DNA from: Sphingobium cloacae
GTDB taxonomy: Bacteria; Pseudomonadota; Alphaproteobacteria; Sphingomonadales; Sphingomonadaceae
Length of the DNA stretch: 64,000 bases
Assembly (NCBI RefSeq): GCF_002355855.1
Contig: NZ_AP017655.1
Span: forward strand, 248,001-312,000
Reading direction: 5' to 3'
The notes beneath the pieces were generated by a model. That model ran no database searches. It was not told the DNA's origin and worked only from the letters and a program-made list of their open reading frames with translations. A program made the position numbers and the translations under genes. This document shows positions 28,998 to 36,329 of the stretch, piece after piece (within the stretch, counting starts at the first letter, position 1; every line of letters begins with the position of its first letter).

Positions 28998-29669
28998 ATG
29001 ACTAGCAATTCCAAGGCTCCCCGCAATGTGGTTTTCAATGCCGATTGTATCGACGTTATGCAGGCGTTCGATACCGGCACGGTGGACTTCATTTTGACCG
29101 ATCCGCCCTATGTGACCCGCTACCGGGACCGGACGGGGCGTAGGGTGGCGAACGACGATAACGGGCGTTGGCTCCGTCCGGCTTTCCGAGAGATGCACCG
29201 TGTTTTGAAGGACGGGGGCTTTTGCGTCAGCTTCTATGGCTGGAACAAGGTTGATCTATTCATGGACGCATGGAAGGCGGCGGGCTTCCGCGTCGTCGGC
29301 CATCTTGTGTTTCGCAAGCGTTATGCGTCGTCGGCCCGCTTCCTTCGCTATGAGCACGAACAGGCTTACTTGCTGGCGAAGGGCAATCCTATCCGTCCCG
29401 CGCGGCCCATCCCCGACGTGCTGGATTTCCCCTATACCGGGAACCGGCTGCACCCCACGCAGAAGCCGGTTGAAGCCCTGGCGCCGTTGATCGAGGCTTT
29501 CACCCAGCCGGGCGACCTTGTGCTGGACCCGTTTTGCGGCAGCGGCTCGACATTGGCGGCGGCGCAGCAGCTCGGACGTGACTGGACCGGCATCGAGCTA
29601 AGCAACGAGCACTATCACACCGCCAGCAAGCGCCTGGCGTCACGACACCACCACCGGGCGGCCGCATAG
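28998..29669 (+). CDS. Orphan DNA methyltransferase, beta class (N6-A or N4-C)
   Basis: A 223-residue amino-methyltransferase. The catalytic D-P-P-Y lies at residues 35-38 and the AdoMet-binding F-C-G-S-G-S-T near residue 180, an order (IV first, I last) typical of the beta class, as in CcrM-like enzymes. H-P-T-Q-K-P precedes motif I. No restriction endonuclease gene is next to it, so it is likely an orphan that protects or marks the element. GAGA at the ribosome site is weak. Target sequence cannot be read from the protein. Confidence 0.88.
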   Translation: MTSNSKAPRNVVFNADCIDVMQAFDTGTVDFILTDPPYVTRYRDRTGRRVANDDNGRWLRPAFREMHRVLKDGGFCVSFYGWNKVDLFMDAWKAAGFRVVGHLVFRKRYASSARFLRYEHEQAYLLAKGNPIRPARPIPDVLDFPYTGNRLHPTQKPVEALAPLIEAFTQPGDLVLDPFCGSGSTLAAAQQLGRDWTGIELSNEHYHTASKRLASRHHHRAAA

Positions 29670-30166
29670 GTCGCCCCCATTTCCCCACCATCGCCGGCAG
29701 ACCGCCGACCGGATGCCCCGGCCGGCGGCGGCCGCACGTCCCGAGGTCCGCGCGGCCGAATTGCGCGCGCTCGCCGGGCACGGCCCGGCTCGCGGGATGA
29801 CTGTAGCCAAGATCACGACGTCGTCCTAAAAAGGACGCGGGCCGCTACGCGGCGGCCTGGGGTTGGTAGCCCCACGTTTAGCGGTTTGGGCGTCGGCCGT
29901 GACGGCGCCGCCATCCTTGACCACATGGTCGGGGAGCCTGTGACGTATACAACAGGCTCTCCGAGCTAAAGGTCATGGGGCCGACTAAACGCGGTTTACC
30001 ACTCCCCGATCAGGGTCAGGAGAGATGTTTGCGGGGGCGCACCGCAGACAAACCGCCTCTCGCCCAAGAGCAGACCGTTGCGGATAGCGCGCGAAACCAT
30101 GCCTGCCGTGCATCTGGAATCACGCCCGTTCCGGTTTAGAAGGTTAACGGGGCTGGAGGCCGGGAC
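29670..30166. other. Gene-free regulatory stretch of about 500 bases
   Basis: Between the methyltransferase and the QseM-like gene. No coding frame is convincing on either strand. It is rich in inverted repeats, described separately, and ends with the TGGAGG ribosome site of the QseM-like gene. Hosting leader or operator functions is inference. Confidence 0.5.
29823..29959. repeat. Cluster of hairpins, candidate operator or structured RNA
   Basis: Several perfect inverted repeats follow one another: GTCCT-AAAA-AGGAC at 29823-29836, a GC-rich palindromic stretch near 29839-29857, GGGG-N7-CCCC near 29860-29874, and GAGCCTGT-N10-ACAGGCTC at 29934-29941/29952-29959. A CGTTTAG at 29875 also pairs with CTAAACG near 29985. 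The last repeat is like a dimeric-regulator operator. The upstream set could fold as RNA. Confidence 0.5.
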
Positions 30167-30436
30167 ATGGAGAGCGGCAAGCAATTCGACGATCGCGCGC
30201 CGGAGGCGCAGCGTCTCACCGCCTATGACGAGGATCATCTGGCGGACTACATTCGCCTGCTCGACGAGGATGACGCGGGCGCCGACTGGCCCGATGTCGC
30301 CGCGCTGGTTTTCGGCATCGACCCGGCCGCCGAGCCCGAGCGCGCGAAGGCGATGCACGCCAGCCATCTCGCCCGCGCGCGGTGGGTGACTGAAGTCGGC
30401 TACGCTTACCTGCTTGGGCCGCGCGCCACCGACTAG
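30167..30436 (+). CDS. QseM-like antiactivator (small acidic DUF2285 protein)
   Basis: An 89-residue acidic protein (19 Asp/Glu against 9 Lys/Arg). Its body aligns by eye with the C-terminal DUF2285 domain of the downstream FseA-like protein: both read L-T-A-Y, then L-D, A-G-A, a hydrophobic helix and a closing S-x-L-A-R/S-F-A-x segment. Known biology: in Mesorhizobium ICEMlSymR7A, QseM is a lone, negatively charged DUF2285 domain that binds the DUF6499 part of FseA and blocks excision. The charge, size and place next to an FseA-like gene fit that role. TGGAGG lies 8 bases before the ATG. Confidence 0.75.
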   Translation: MESGKQFDDRAPEAQRLTAYDEDHLADYIRLLDEDDAGADWPDVAALVFGIDPAAEPERAKAMHASHLARARWVTEVGYAYLLGPRATD

Positions 30437-30577
30437 CGTTAACATTCAGTCCAAATTGAACTTTCCGGTCGCGCAACACCGGCATGTATCTGCGCGGCCT
30501 TCGCGCTGTCGGCGCAAGTCCCGCTTGTCGATCATGGACGTCCAGAGTCCGCGCCAATAGTGGGCCGGGAGGATGCC

Positions 30578-31355
30578 ATGCCAACACCGCCAGAACGGTC
30601 TCGGCGTGCCGGCCCACGACCGGACACGCACAGCAGGGCCGAGTTCGCCGCCGCGTTCCTGCGGCGCAATCGACGTTATCGCGCAGATCACGCCAGCATG
30701 GTCCACCGCATCGCGGAGGGCGCGGTGAGCGAGCAAGCCGCACAAGCGGCGTTCGCCCACCGATGGGGGTTGTCCTTTCGCCTATGCGCCAGATGACCTG
30801 TCGGACACGGCGGTCTGGCGACCCGAACTGACCGCCGTCACCGTGATCCTCGACGCCGTGCCTGAGAACTTCACCGGCGCGGCGATTGACCCGCTCTCGC
30901 TTGGCGCCTTGCTCGCCGACCAGGCCGGGCTCGACGGCCGCCACGTCATCATCGCGGACCCGGCCGGCGAACATCGTCTATGGCTGCGCGATCCGACGCC
31001 CGGCCGGCCGCTCGCCGCGATCATCCCGCTGGACAAGGATTTCGTCACCCGCATTGCCAGCCTGTTGCGCTTCCACCGCCTGATGTTCGGCAAGCGGACT
31101 GGACCTTTGCCGCGCGGCTGGCCGCTCACCGCCTATCGGCGCACGCGCCTCGATGCCATGCTGCGCGCGCTCGACCTGCGCCTTGCCGGCGCCACCTACC
31201 GCGAGATCGCCATCGCGATGGGCAAGGGTGAAGCCAACCACCTCTCGGCGGCCGAATTTAAGGCTTCAAGCGCCCGGTCCTTCGCCTATCGCCTGGTGCG
31301 CGACGCCACCGCGATCATGAATGGCGACTACCGCAAGCTGCTGCGCATCCGCTGA
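30578..31355 (+). CDS. FseA-like excision activator, DUF6499-DUF2285, needs +1 frameshift
   Basis: Two frames form one protein of about 258 residues. Frame one (from ATG 30578, GGAGG 8 bases upstream) encodes a DUF6499 domain: R-A-E-F-A-A-A-F-L-R-R-N-R-R-Y-R-A-D through R-W-G-L-S-F, then a stop at 30796. Skipping C30779 joins it to A-Y-A-P-D-D-L...W-R-P-E-L and a basic DUF2285 domain ending at 31355. Known biology: FseA of ICEMlSymR7A has the same two domains and is made by +1 programmed frameshifting of tRNA-Phe from UUU to UUC; it activates the excisionase gene. The slip site here (TTT C) is identical in form. A plain frameshift mutation or sequencing error is the alternative, less likely because of the conserved site and intact halves. 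Confidence 0.8.
30773..30782 (+). promoter_or_regulatory. +1 programmed frameshift site TTT-C
   Basis: The zero frame reads TCC TTT CGC; moving one base forward puts Phe-tRNA on TTC (30777-30779) and the next codon is GCC (30780). This is the UUU-to-UUC slip reported for FseA, in the same protein context (end of DUF6499, after W-G-L-S-F). Confidence 0.75.
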
Positions 31356-31522
31356 CCGCAAAGCAACGCAGCATTTTGGGGCACCAGCGTTGACACAGGC
31401 GCAGCCACAATCGAAGCCTGCCGCCCCGCTCTTGTCACCGAAGCGAACTATGTTCTCCTTGCAACTTAGCCGCTATGTAGGATCGGGTCTTAGACAGATT
31501 CACAGCTTCTAGGGGGGACAAA

Positions 31523-31894
31523 ATGGCTGACAAGAAGGTGGTGTTTATTGCGTTCGCTATTGAGGATGAACGGCAGCGGGACTTCCTAAAGGGTCAATCC
31601 CTTCATCCGCGAGCACCCTATGAGTTCATCGATATGTCGGTGAAGCAAGCCTACGACAGCGATTGGCAGAACAAGGTGCGGACCCGCATCCGACGTTCGC
31701 ACGGTGTCATTGCGCTTATTAGCAAGAACTCACTTACTTCAAGCGGTCAGAAGTGGGAAATCCAGTGTGCGAAGGACGAGGGAAAGCGTGTTCGAGGCAT
31801 TTGGGCTTATTCTAACGATAGGACTGACATACCCGGCGTGGCCACGTATTCCTGGAGCGACAAAAATATAAGCGACTTCATCGATTCACTCTGA
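31523..31894 (+). CDS. TIR-like (DUF1863/MTH538) signalling protein, ThsB-like
   Basis: A 123-residue single-domain protein of the MTH538/DUF1863 TIR-like fold: V-F-I-A-F-A-x-E-D opening (first strand and BB-loop), D-S-D-W-Q-x-K-V-R-x-R-I helix, G-V-I-A-L-I-S-K-N-S strand, and K-W-E-I-Q-C-A-K-D-E-G-K-R-V where Glu79 sits at the place of the catalytic glutamate. In Thoeris systems such ThsB proteins make a cyclic-ADP-ribose-type signal from NAD on phage infection. It has a strong AGGGGGGAC ribosome site and is followed by a caspase-like gene 12 bases on. G+C is lower than the flanking ICE backbone. Confidence 0.82.
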   Translation: MADKKVVFIAFAIEDERQRDFLKGQSLHPRAPYEFIDMSVKQAYDSDWQNKVRTRIRRSHGVIALISKNSLTSSGQKWEIQCAKDEGKRVRGIWAYSNDRTDIPGVATYSWSDKNISDFIDSL

Positions 31895-31906
31895 GGGGAG
31901 TCGATT

Positions 31907-32896
31907 GTGCGGAAAGCTCTTATCGTCGGCATAGATCACTATGACCACATCGGCTTGCTTAGTGGTTGTGTGAACGATGCCCATTCCGTGAAAAGCGTTC
32001 TCGAACGGCACGCCGATGGCACAGTTAACTTTGCAACGCCAAAAATATTGACGGGCACCAGCGGCAATGATCGGATTGAGAAAGCGCAGCTTAAAGATGC
32101 CGTTCGTGAACTATTCGCTGACGACTCAGAAATCGCACTCTTCTATTTCGCGGGACATGGATACATCGAGGATACCGGAGGCTTTCTCTGTGGCACGGAA
32201 TGTAAGTCAGGTGATGATGGGCTGTCCCTTGCCGAGTTGATGACTTTGGCGGGGAAGTCGCCGGCCAAGAACAAGATTGTCATTCTCGATAGTTGCCATA
32301 GCGGCGTCGCTGGAACCCGGCCGGAGCAAACGGTAGCCGAGGTGAAAGAGGGCATGACGATCCTCACGGCTTCGACCGCCGAGCAGTATGCTATGGAAGT
32401 TTCCGGTGGTGGCGCTGGCGTTTTCACAAGCCTATTCGTCGACGCGTTAGGCGGCGCGGCCGCGAATCTTCTCGGAGACGTTACCCCCGGCAGTGTCTAC
32501 GCTCACATTGATCAATCGTTAGGACCGTGGGCTCAGCGGCCTATGTTCAAGACGAACGTGAAGACGTTCGTGTCACTTCGAAAGGCAGCCGCCCCCATAC
32601 CCCTCGCCGACCTTCAGGCGCTAGCAACTCACTTTCCGCGCCCCGATTATGACTTCCCCCTCGATCCGGCGTATGAGCCGGAACGGTCTGAAGAACAAAA
32701 AGCTGATCCAACGATCCCGCCTCCTGACCCGCAAAAAGCGGCAGTATTCGCTGTTTTGCAGAGGTATGTGAAAGTCAACTTGGTCCGACCTGTTGGCGAG
32801 GCGCACATGTGGCATGCCGCCATGAATAGTAAATCATGTGAGTTAACAGTCTTGGGCCAACATTACCATCAACTAGTTGCCAGTGGGCTCATCTAA
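31907..32896 (+). CDS. Caspase-like peptidase (C14), putative Thoeris effector
   Basis: A 329-residue protein. The N-terminal caspase-like domain has A-L-I-V-G-I-D-x-Y, the catalytic His84 in Y-F-A-G-H-G-Y and Cys130 in I-L-D-S-C-H-S-G, followed by T-A-S-x-A-x-Q-x-A and G-V-F-T-S-L-F. The C-terminal part (about 230-329) is a Pro-rich linker and an alpha-helical module ending L-x-V-L-G-Q-H-Y-x-Q-L-V, also seen as a tail in other conflict proteins (my recollection, not checked). Caspase-like effectors paired with TIR proteins have been described as a Thoeris subtype in which the signal unleashes proteolysis. The start is GTG with GAGGGG upstream. Confidence 0.85.
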   Translation: MRKALIVGIDHYDHIGLLSGCVNDAHSVKSVLERHADGTVNFATPKILTGTSGNDRIEKAQLKDAVRELFADDSEIALFYFAGHGYIEDTGGFLCGTECKSGDDGLSLAELMTLAGKSPAKNKIVILDSCHSGVAGTRPEQTVAEVKEGMTILTASTAEQYAMEVSGGGAGVFTSLFVDALGGAAANLLGDVTPGSVYAHIDQSLGPWAQRPMFKTNVKTFVSLRKAAAPIPLADLQALATHFPRPDYDFPLDPAYEPERSEEQKADPTIPPPDPQKAAVFAVLQRYVKVNLVRPVGEAHMWHAAMNSKSCELTVLGQHYHQLVASGLI

Positions 32897-32898
32897 TT

Positions 32899-33186
32899 AT
32901 GATTGAGCGCGCAAAAATAGAAGCCGTGCTTGGCGATCTTGTAGAGCAGTTAGCCGCTATCGAACATGAGCGATGGTCACACTGGCAGCTCTACATGCAC
33001 TCGAAGGGCCAGAAGCGGCCGGACGGCTCACTCGTGTTTTCGGCTGAAGCTGTAAGCCGTTGGGAAAAGCAAGCCACTACAGCCTACGCCGATCTTACTG
33101 AAAGCGAAAAGAAAAGCGATAGGGAGCAGGTAGATCGTTATCTACCCCTGATCTTGAAGACGCTAAAGACGGACGTCACTGAATAA
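32899..33186 (+). CDS. Small RyR-like domain protein in the TIR-caspase cassette
   Basis: A 95-residue protein starting two bases after the caspase gene stop. It reads I-E-H-E-R-W-S-H-W near the start and Y-A-D-L-T-E-x-E-K-K-x-D-R-E-Q-V near the end, which resembles the RyR repeat pattern (H-E-x-W ... L-x-E-x-E-K-x-x-D-R). RyR domains in bacteria occur beside nucleotide-signalling conflict genes, so a ligand-sensing or partner role is possible. That assignment is by eye and tentative. It has the same lower G+C as its two partners and completes the cassette. Confidence 0.6.
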   Translation: MIERAKIEAVLGDLVEQLAAIEHERWSHWQLYMHSKGQKRPDGSLVFSAEAVSRWEKQATTAYADLTESEKKSDREQVDRYLPLILKTLKTDVTE

Positions 33187-33419
33187 AGATTATAGCGGTT
33201 CAGTCGGCCGCCCCCTAGCACATCGGGGATAAGCGGCATGGAGAGGGTCGGGCGGGCAAACTGCCGCCCGCTGCTGCCAACTATGCACATCTGCTAATTG
33301 CCCGACCGCTCCACCGAAGGGGGGGCACATCGGCGTGGTTGCGAATCTTCGTTCCCCACAGCGCCGCACATAGTTCGTCATGTTCGCCTCCTGCCGCCAC
33401 ATTCCGCAGGAGACACCCC
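33187..33419. promoter_or_regulatory. Candidate FseA-controlled promoter region of the HTH/repA operon
   Basis: The only gap upstream of the excisionase-like gene, about 230 bases with inverted repeats such as GGGCGG-N-CCGCCC near 33250-33275. In ICEMlSymR7A the rdfS promoter is the FseA target. No sharp -10/-35 pair is visible. Role is inference from position. Confidence 0.35.
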
Positions 33420-33686
33420 TTGACCCATTCGCCCGTTAATCTGCCGCCGCGCTTCCTGCGGACGCCGGAGGCGGCGCGCTTCCTGGGACTGTCCGGTCGC
33501 ACGCTGGAGAAGCATCGCTATTTCGGCACCGGCCCGGCCTATCGGCGCATCGGCGGCCGGGTGGTCTATTCGGTGGACGACCTTCGCGCCTGGGCCGATC
33601 TCGGCACCAAATACTCCACCTCCGATCCCGGCCAGGACGATCTCATGCCTCGGCGGGATTCGGCGCTGGCGCAGAGCCGTCGATGA
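33420..33686 (+). CDS. Excisionase/RdfS-like helix-turn-helix protein
   Basis: An 88-residue HTH_17/AlpA-type DNA-binding protein: R-T-P-E-A-A-R-F-L-G-L-S-G-R-T-L-E-K-H-R for the helix-turn-helix, G-x-G-P-A-Y-R-R-I-G-G-R-V-V-Y for the wing and the closing D-L-R-A-W. This shape is common to excisionases. In ICEMlSymR7A the directionality factor RdfS is of similar size and is the gene that FseA activates; here the FseA-like gene lies upstream, with the defence cassette inserted between. TTG at 33420 has AGGAG 7 bases before it. Its stop overlaps the repA start. Confidence 0.75.
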   Translation: MTHSPVNLPPRFLRTPEAARFLGLSGRTLEKHRYFGTGPAYRRIGGRVVYSVDDLRAWADLGTKYSTSDPGQDDLMPRRDSALAQSRR

Positions 33687-34576
33687 ATCCGGCGCCGTCT
33701 CCCATGCGCAGACGAGCCAGCGCGGAGCGCGCGCAGCTCGACCTGTTCCATTCGATCCCCGGCGACCTGGCCGCGCGTGACGCGCAGGACTTGATGGCCT
33801 GGCCGTTTTTCAGCCTCGCCAAGTCGAAACGCGTCCGGCCGATCGATTTCCGCATGGGAGCGACCTGGATCTCGGTCGAGGCCGTCCCCGAACACGGCAT
33901 GGCGACGATATGGGACGCCGACGTGCTGATATGGGCGGCCAGCCAGCTCGTGGAGGCGCGCGACGCCGGCCGCCCGACCTCGCGGCTGATGGCGGCGACC
34001 CCGCATGAGATTCTGACGTTCATCGGACGGGGCACGTCCGCCCGCGACTATGAGCGGCTGCGCGCCGCGCTCGACCGGCTGCAATCCACCACTGTCGCCA
34101 CCTCGATCCGCCAGCAGCACCAGCGCCGCCGGCATCGCTTCTCATGGATCAACGAATGGCAGGAACGCCTCGACGACGCCGGGCGGCCGCTCGGGCTGGA
34201 GCTGATCGTCCCCGACTGGTTCTATGCCGGCGTGCTCGACCGCGCGCTCGTGCTCACCATCGACCGCGCGTATTTCGATCTCACCGGCGGGCTCGAACGC
34301 TGGCTCTACCGGATCGTGCGCAAGCATGGCGGGCGGCAGAGCGGCGGCTGGAGCTTCGACGTTCCGCACCTTCATCTCAAATCCGGCGCGCTCTCGCCGC
34401 TTAAGCATTTCGCGCACGACCTGCGCCGGATCGTCCAGCGCCAGCCGCTCCCCGGCTATGTCCTTACGCTCGAACATGCGCTCGGACGCGAGCGGCTCAA
34501 CTTCGTTCCGATCCCTGTCGATCCGTTCGACGCCGCCATGCGCCGGGTCGGCATCCGGCTTGTGGATAAGCGGTGA
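33683..34576 (+). CDS. repA: Replication initiator RepA
   Basis: A 297-residue initiator of the RepA type found in these ICEs. Core features: a winged-helix-like N-terminal part with P-F-F-S-L-A-K-x-K-R-x-x-P-I-D-F, a G-M-A-T-I-W-D-A-D-x-L-I-W segment, and W-L-Y-R-I-V-R-K-H-G-G with V-P-H-L-H-L-K-S-G. Such ICE-borne initiators probably copy the excised circle and stabilise it. A perfect DnaA box lies inside its last codons and three iterons follow within 75 bases, forming a likely origin. Its start overlaps the HTH gene stop. Confidence 0.88.
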   Translation: MNPAPSPMRRRASAERAQLDLFHSIPGDLAARDAQDLMAWPFFSLAKSKRVRPIDFRMGATWISVEAVPEHGMATIWDADVLIWAASQLVEARDAGRPTSRLMAATPHEILTFIGRGTSARDYERLRAALDRLQSTTVATSIRQQHQRRRHRFSWINEWQERLDDAGRPLGLELIVPDWFYAGVLDRALVLTIDRAYFDLTGGLERWLYRIVRKHGGRQSGGWSFDVPHLHLKSGALSPLKHFAHDLRRIVQRQPLPGYVLTLEHALGRERLNFVPIPVDPFDAAMRRVGIRLVDKR

Positions 34577-34647
34577 TGGCGCTCGTGCTATCAGGGACCG
34601 CCGGACTCGTGCCATCAGGGACCGGAGAGTCGTGCTATCGGGGACCG
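34561..34647 (+). other. Putative replication origin: DnaA box and three 18-bp iterons
   Basis: TGTGGATAA at 34561-34569 is a perfect DnaA box (complement TTATCCACA). Three near-identical direct repeats TCGTGCTATCAGGGACCG lie at 34583-34600, 34607-34624 and 34630-34647 (one or two differences), spaced 24 and 23 bases, start to start, so on one face of the helix. They follow repA directly, the classic iteron layout, and a more A+T-rich stretch comes next (34680-34730). Confidence 0.75.
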
Positions 34648-34711
34648 CGAGCCTGCGCAAACCCGCAGAAATCCTCGCGAAATCGCACACCTTCTAACAA
34701 TCCTAATAGAG

Positions 34712-34730
34712 AAGAATCCTTCGGATTCTT
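34712..34730. repeat. Perfect hairpin in A+T-rich stretch after iterons
   Basis: AAGAATCC-TTC-GGATTCTT, an 8-base stem with a 3-base loop, inside the A+T-rich region between the iterons and the DUF2840 gene. It could serve as a single-strand start site or transcription attenuator; no long T run follows. Confidence 0.5.
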
Positions 34731-34850
34731 GCTAACGCGCGCCGCGATTGTGGATTGCCGCCGCCGCTTCGGGGATCGCCCCGGTGATGGCCGAGCGAGC
34801 GTGCGCCTCGCTGCGCTGCTGCCCTTTTCCGACAACTCAGGAGCCGAACG

Positions 34851-35438
34851 ATGAGCGATCCCGCGCGCCCGCAGCGCATAGATTTCAGCGGATTCGAAGC
34901 CGCGTTGCGCCGCCAGGCGATGGAGCGGGCGCAAGCCGCCCGCACGCCGACCGTCCCAACGGCGCTGGCCGCCGGTTCGCGGTTGACCGAAGTCGAACTC
35001 AACTGGATCGAAAAGAAGCTGGAGCACTGGATACGCTTCGGCCGCGTCGCCCAGGAGCGCATCGTCACGCGCCGCACCCGCGTCATGGGTTTCCGGCCGG
35101 GCGCGATCTTCGCCTTCGTCCGCTGGGCGTCCAACGACTTCGGCACGATCAGCTCGCGCATCGATGTCGTGCGGGCGGTCGGCGACGGCGAAGCCTACAC
35201 GACGCTGCCGTTCGTGCGGCCGGGCGGCGACATCCTGTTGCATATCGAAGGCTGGCCGAAGGTCGCCCAGGTGCTCGCCACGATCGACGCGGTGGAACTG
35301 GCGGGCGTCGATCCGTGCAACGCCGCGCCGGACCACTGGCGCCACGTTCACAACCGCATCGCCGCCGGCCAGCAGCCGCGTCCTTACACGAGGGAGCGCC
35401 ATCGCGCCTGGCTCAAACGCCGGGAGATCGAAGGATGA
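34851..35438 (+). CDS. DUF2840 family ICE protein
   Basis: A 195-residue protein usual in this ICE backbone between the replication module and traF. Features: L-T-E-V-E-L-x-W-I-E-K-K-x-E-H-W-I-R-F-G-R, then R-x-x-R-x-M-G-F-x-P-G-x-I-F-A-F-V-R-W-x-x-N-D-F-G-T and P-F-V-R-P-G-G-D-I-L-L. No signal peptide, no membrane segment. Function unknown. In many relatives a ParA gene sits before it; here there are iterons instead. Its stop overlaps the traF start. Confidence 0.85.
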   Translation: MSDPARPQRIDFSGFEAALRRQAMERAQAARTPTVPTALAAGSRLTEVELNWIEKKLEHWIRFGRVAQERIVTRRTRVMGFRPGAIFAFVRWASNDFGTISSRIDVVRAVGDGEAYTTLPFVRPGGDILLHIEGWPKVAQVLATIDAVELAGVDPCNAAPDHWRHVHNRIAAGQQPRPYTRERHRAWLKRREIEG

Positions 35439-36013
35439 CGCGCCGCCGCTATGCCATCGCGACGGTTGTCACCGCATCCGTCTTCGCGGTGTCGTTCGTC
35501 GCCATCGCCGTCGTCGACCCGTTTCCGCGCCTCATCTGGAACGCCAGCGCCAGCGCGCCGATCGGACTCTATCGCATCCATCCCGACAGTGATCCGCCCA
35601 CCGGCGCGCTGGTCGCCGTCACGCCGCCCGAACGGTTGGCACGTTGGCTCTCGGCGCGCGGCTATCTGCCCGAGGGTGTGCCGCTGTTGAAGTATGTCGT
35701 GGCGAAGCCCGGCCAGCGGGTTTGCCGGATCGGCGACATAGTGAGCGTGGACGCCCAGCCAGTCGCCAGCGCCCGCGCGCGCGACGGCCAGGGCCGTCCG
35801 CTGCCCGTCTGGCGGGGCTGCCGCACGCTGCAACCGGGCGAGCTGCTGCTGCTCAACCCCGACGCCGCCGACAGCATGGACGGCCGCTATTTCGGCCCGC
35901 TGCCGGCCTCGACCGTCATCGGCCGGGCAACGCCGCTGCGTCTGCGCACGCCGTCGCCAACGCCTTCCACCCCCGAAGCCAAGGAGATCGGTCATGCCGA
36001 CGAATATCTTTGA
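35435..36013 (+). CDS. traF: TraF-like S26 signal peptidase for conjugation
   Basis: A 192-residue S26 peptidase. An N-terminal hydrophobic segment (about 8-28) is followed by W-N-A-S-A-S-A-P-I-G-L-Y with the catalytic Ser region, and L-K-Y-V-V-A-K-P-G-Q-R-V-C with the catalytic Lys. The box near the C-terminus, Y-F-G-P-L-P-x-S-x-V-I-G-R-A, is the usual one of TraF. It matures and cyclises the TrbC pilin. Its start overlaps DUF2840 and its tail overlaps DUF736 by 20 bases. Confidence 0.92.
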   Translation: MTRRRYAIATVVTASVFAVSFVAIAVVDPFPRLIWNASASAPIGLYRIHPDSDPPTGALVAVTPPERLARWLSARGYLPEGVPLLKYVVAKPGQRVCRIGDIVSVDAQPVASARARDGQGRPLPVWRGCRTLQPGELLLLNPDAADSMDGRYFGPLPASTVIGRATPLRLRTPSPTPSTPEAKEIGHADEYL

Positions 36014-36326
36014 AGCCATCGCCAACGGTTATGCCGGCCGCGTTCGGCTGTTCGGCATAAACGAGCAGATCGTGCTTGCCGCGCTCGACCCGAGCGACGC
36101 CGAGAACGCGCCTGACTATCGCATCCACCTCGACGACGAGGACGGCCCGGAAGTCGGCGGCGCGTGGAAACGGGTCGGCGAACGCGCCGGTGACTACATC
36201 GCACTGGAGATCGACAGCCCGCTCTTTGGGTCGCCGTTCCGGCCGGTGCTGTTCCGCGCCGATGATGATGGCCGGACATTCCGGCTGTCGTGGAAGCGCC
36301 CCAAGCCGCGCGATGATCGGAGCTGA
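35994..36326 (+). CDS. DUF736 family protein
   Basis: A 110-residue compact protein typical of ICE and plasmid transfer regions: G-R-V-R-L-F-G-I-N-x-x-I, then D-Y-R-I-H-L-D-D-E-D-G-P-E-V-G-G-A-W-K-R and Y-I-A-L-E-I-D-S-P-L-F-G-S-P-F-R-P-V. Cytoplasmic, probably a small beta-rich domain. Function unknown. It overlaps traF and precedes the transglycosylase by three bases. Confidence 0.88.
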   Translation: MPTNIFEAIANGYAGRVRLFGINEQIVLAALDPSDAENAPDYRIHLDDEDGPEVGGAWKRVGERAGDYIALEIDSPLFGSPFRPVLFRADDDGRTFRLSWKRPKPRDDRS

Positions 36327-36329
36327 TCG

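Noticed and set aside
30578..31355. Reading the split DUF6499/DUF2285 gene as a pseudogene
   Set aside because: Both halves are intact and the break is exactly at a TTT-C site in the place known for FseA; a simple indel remains possible but is less likely.
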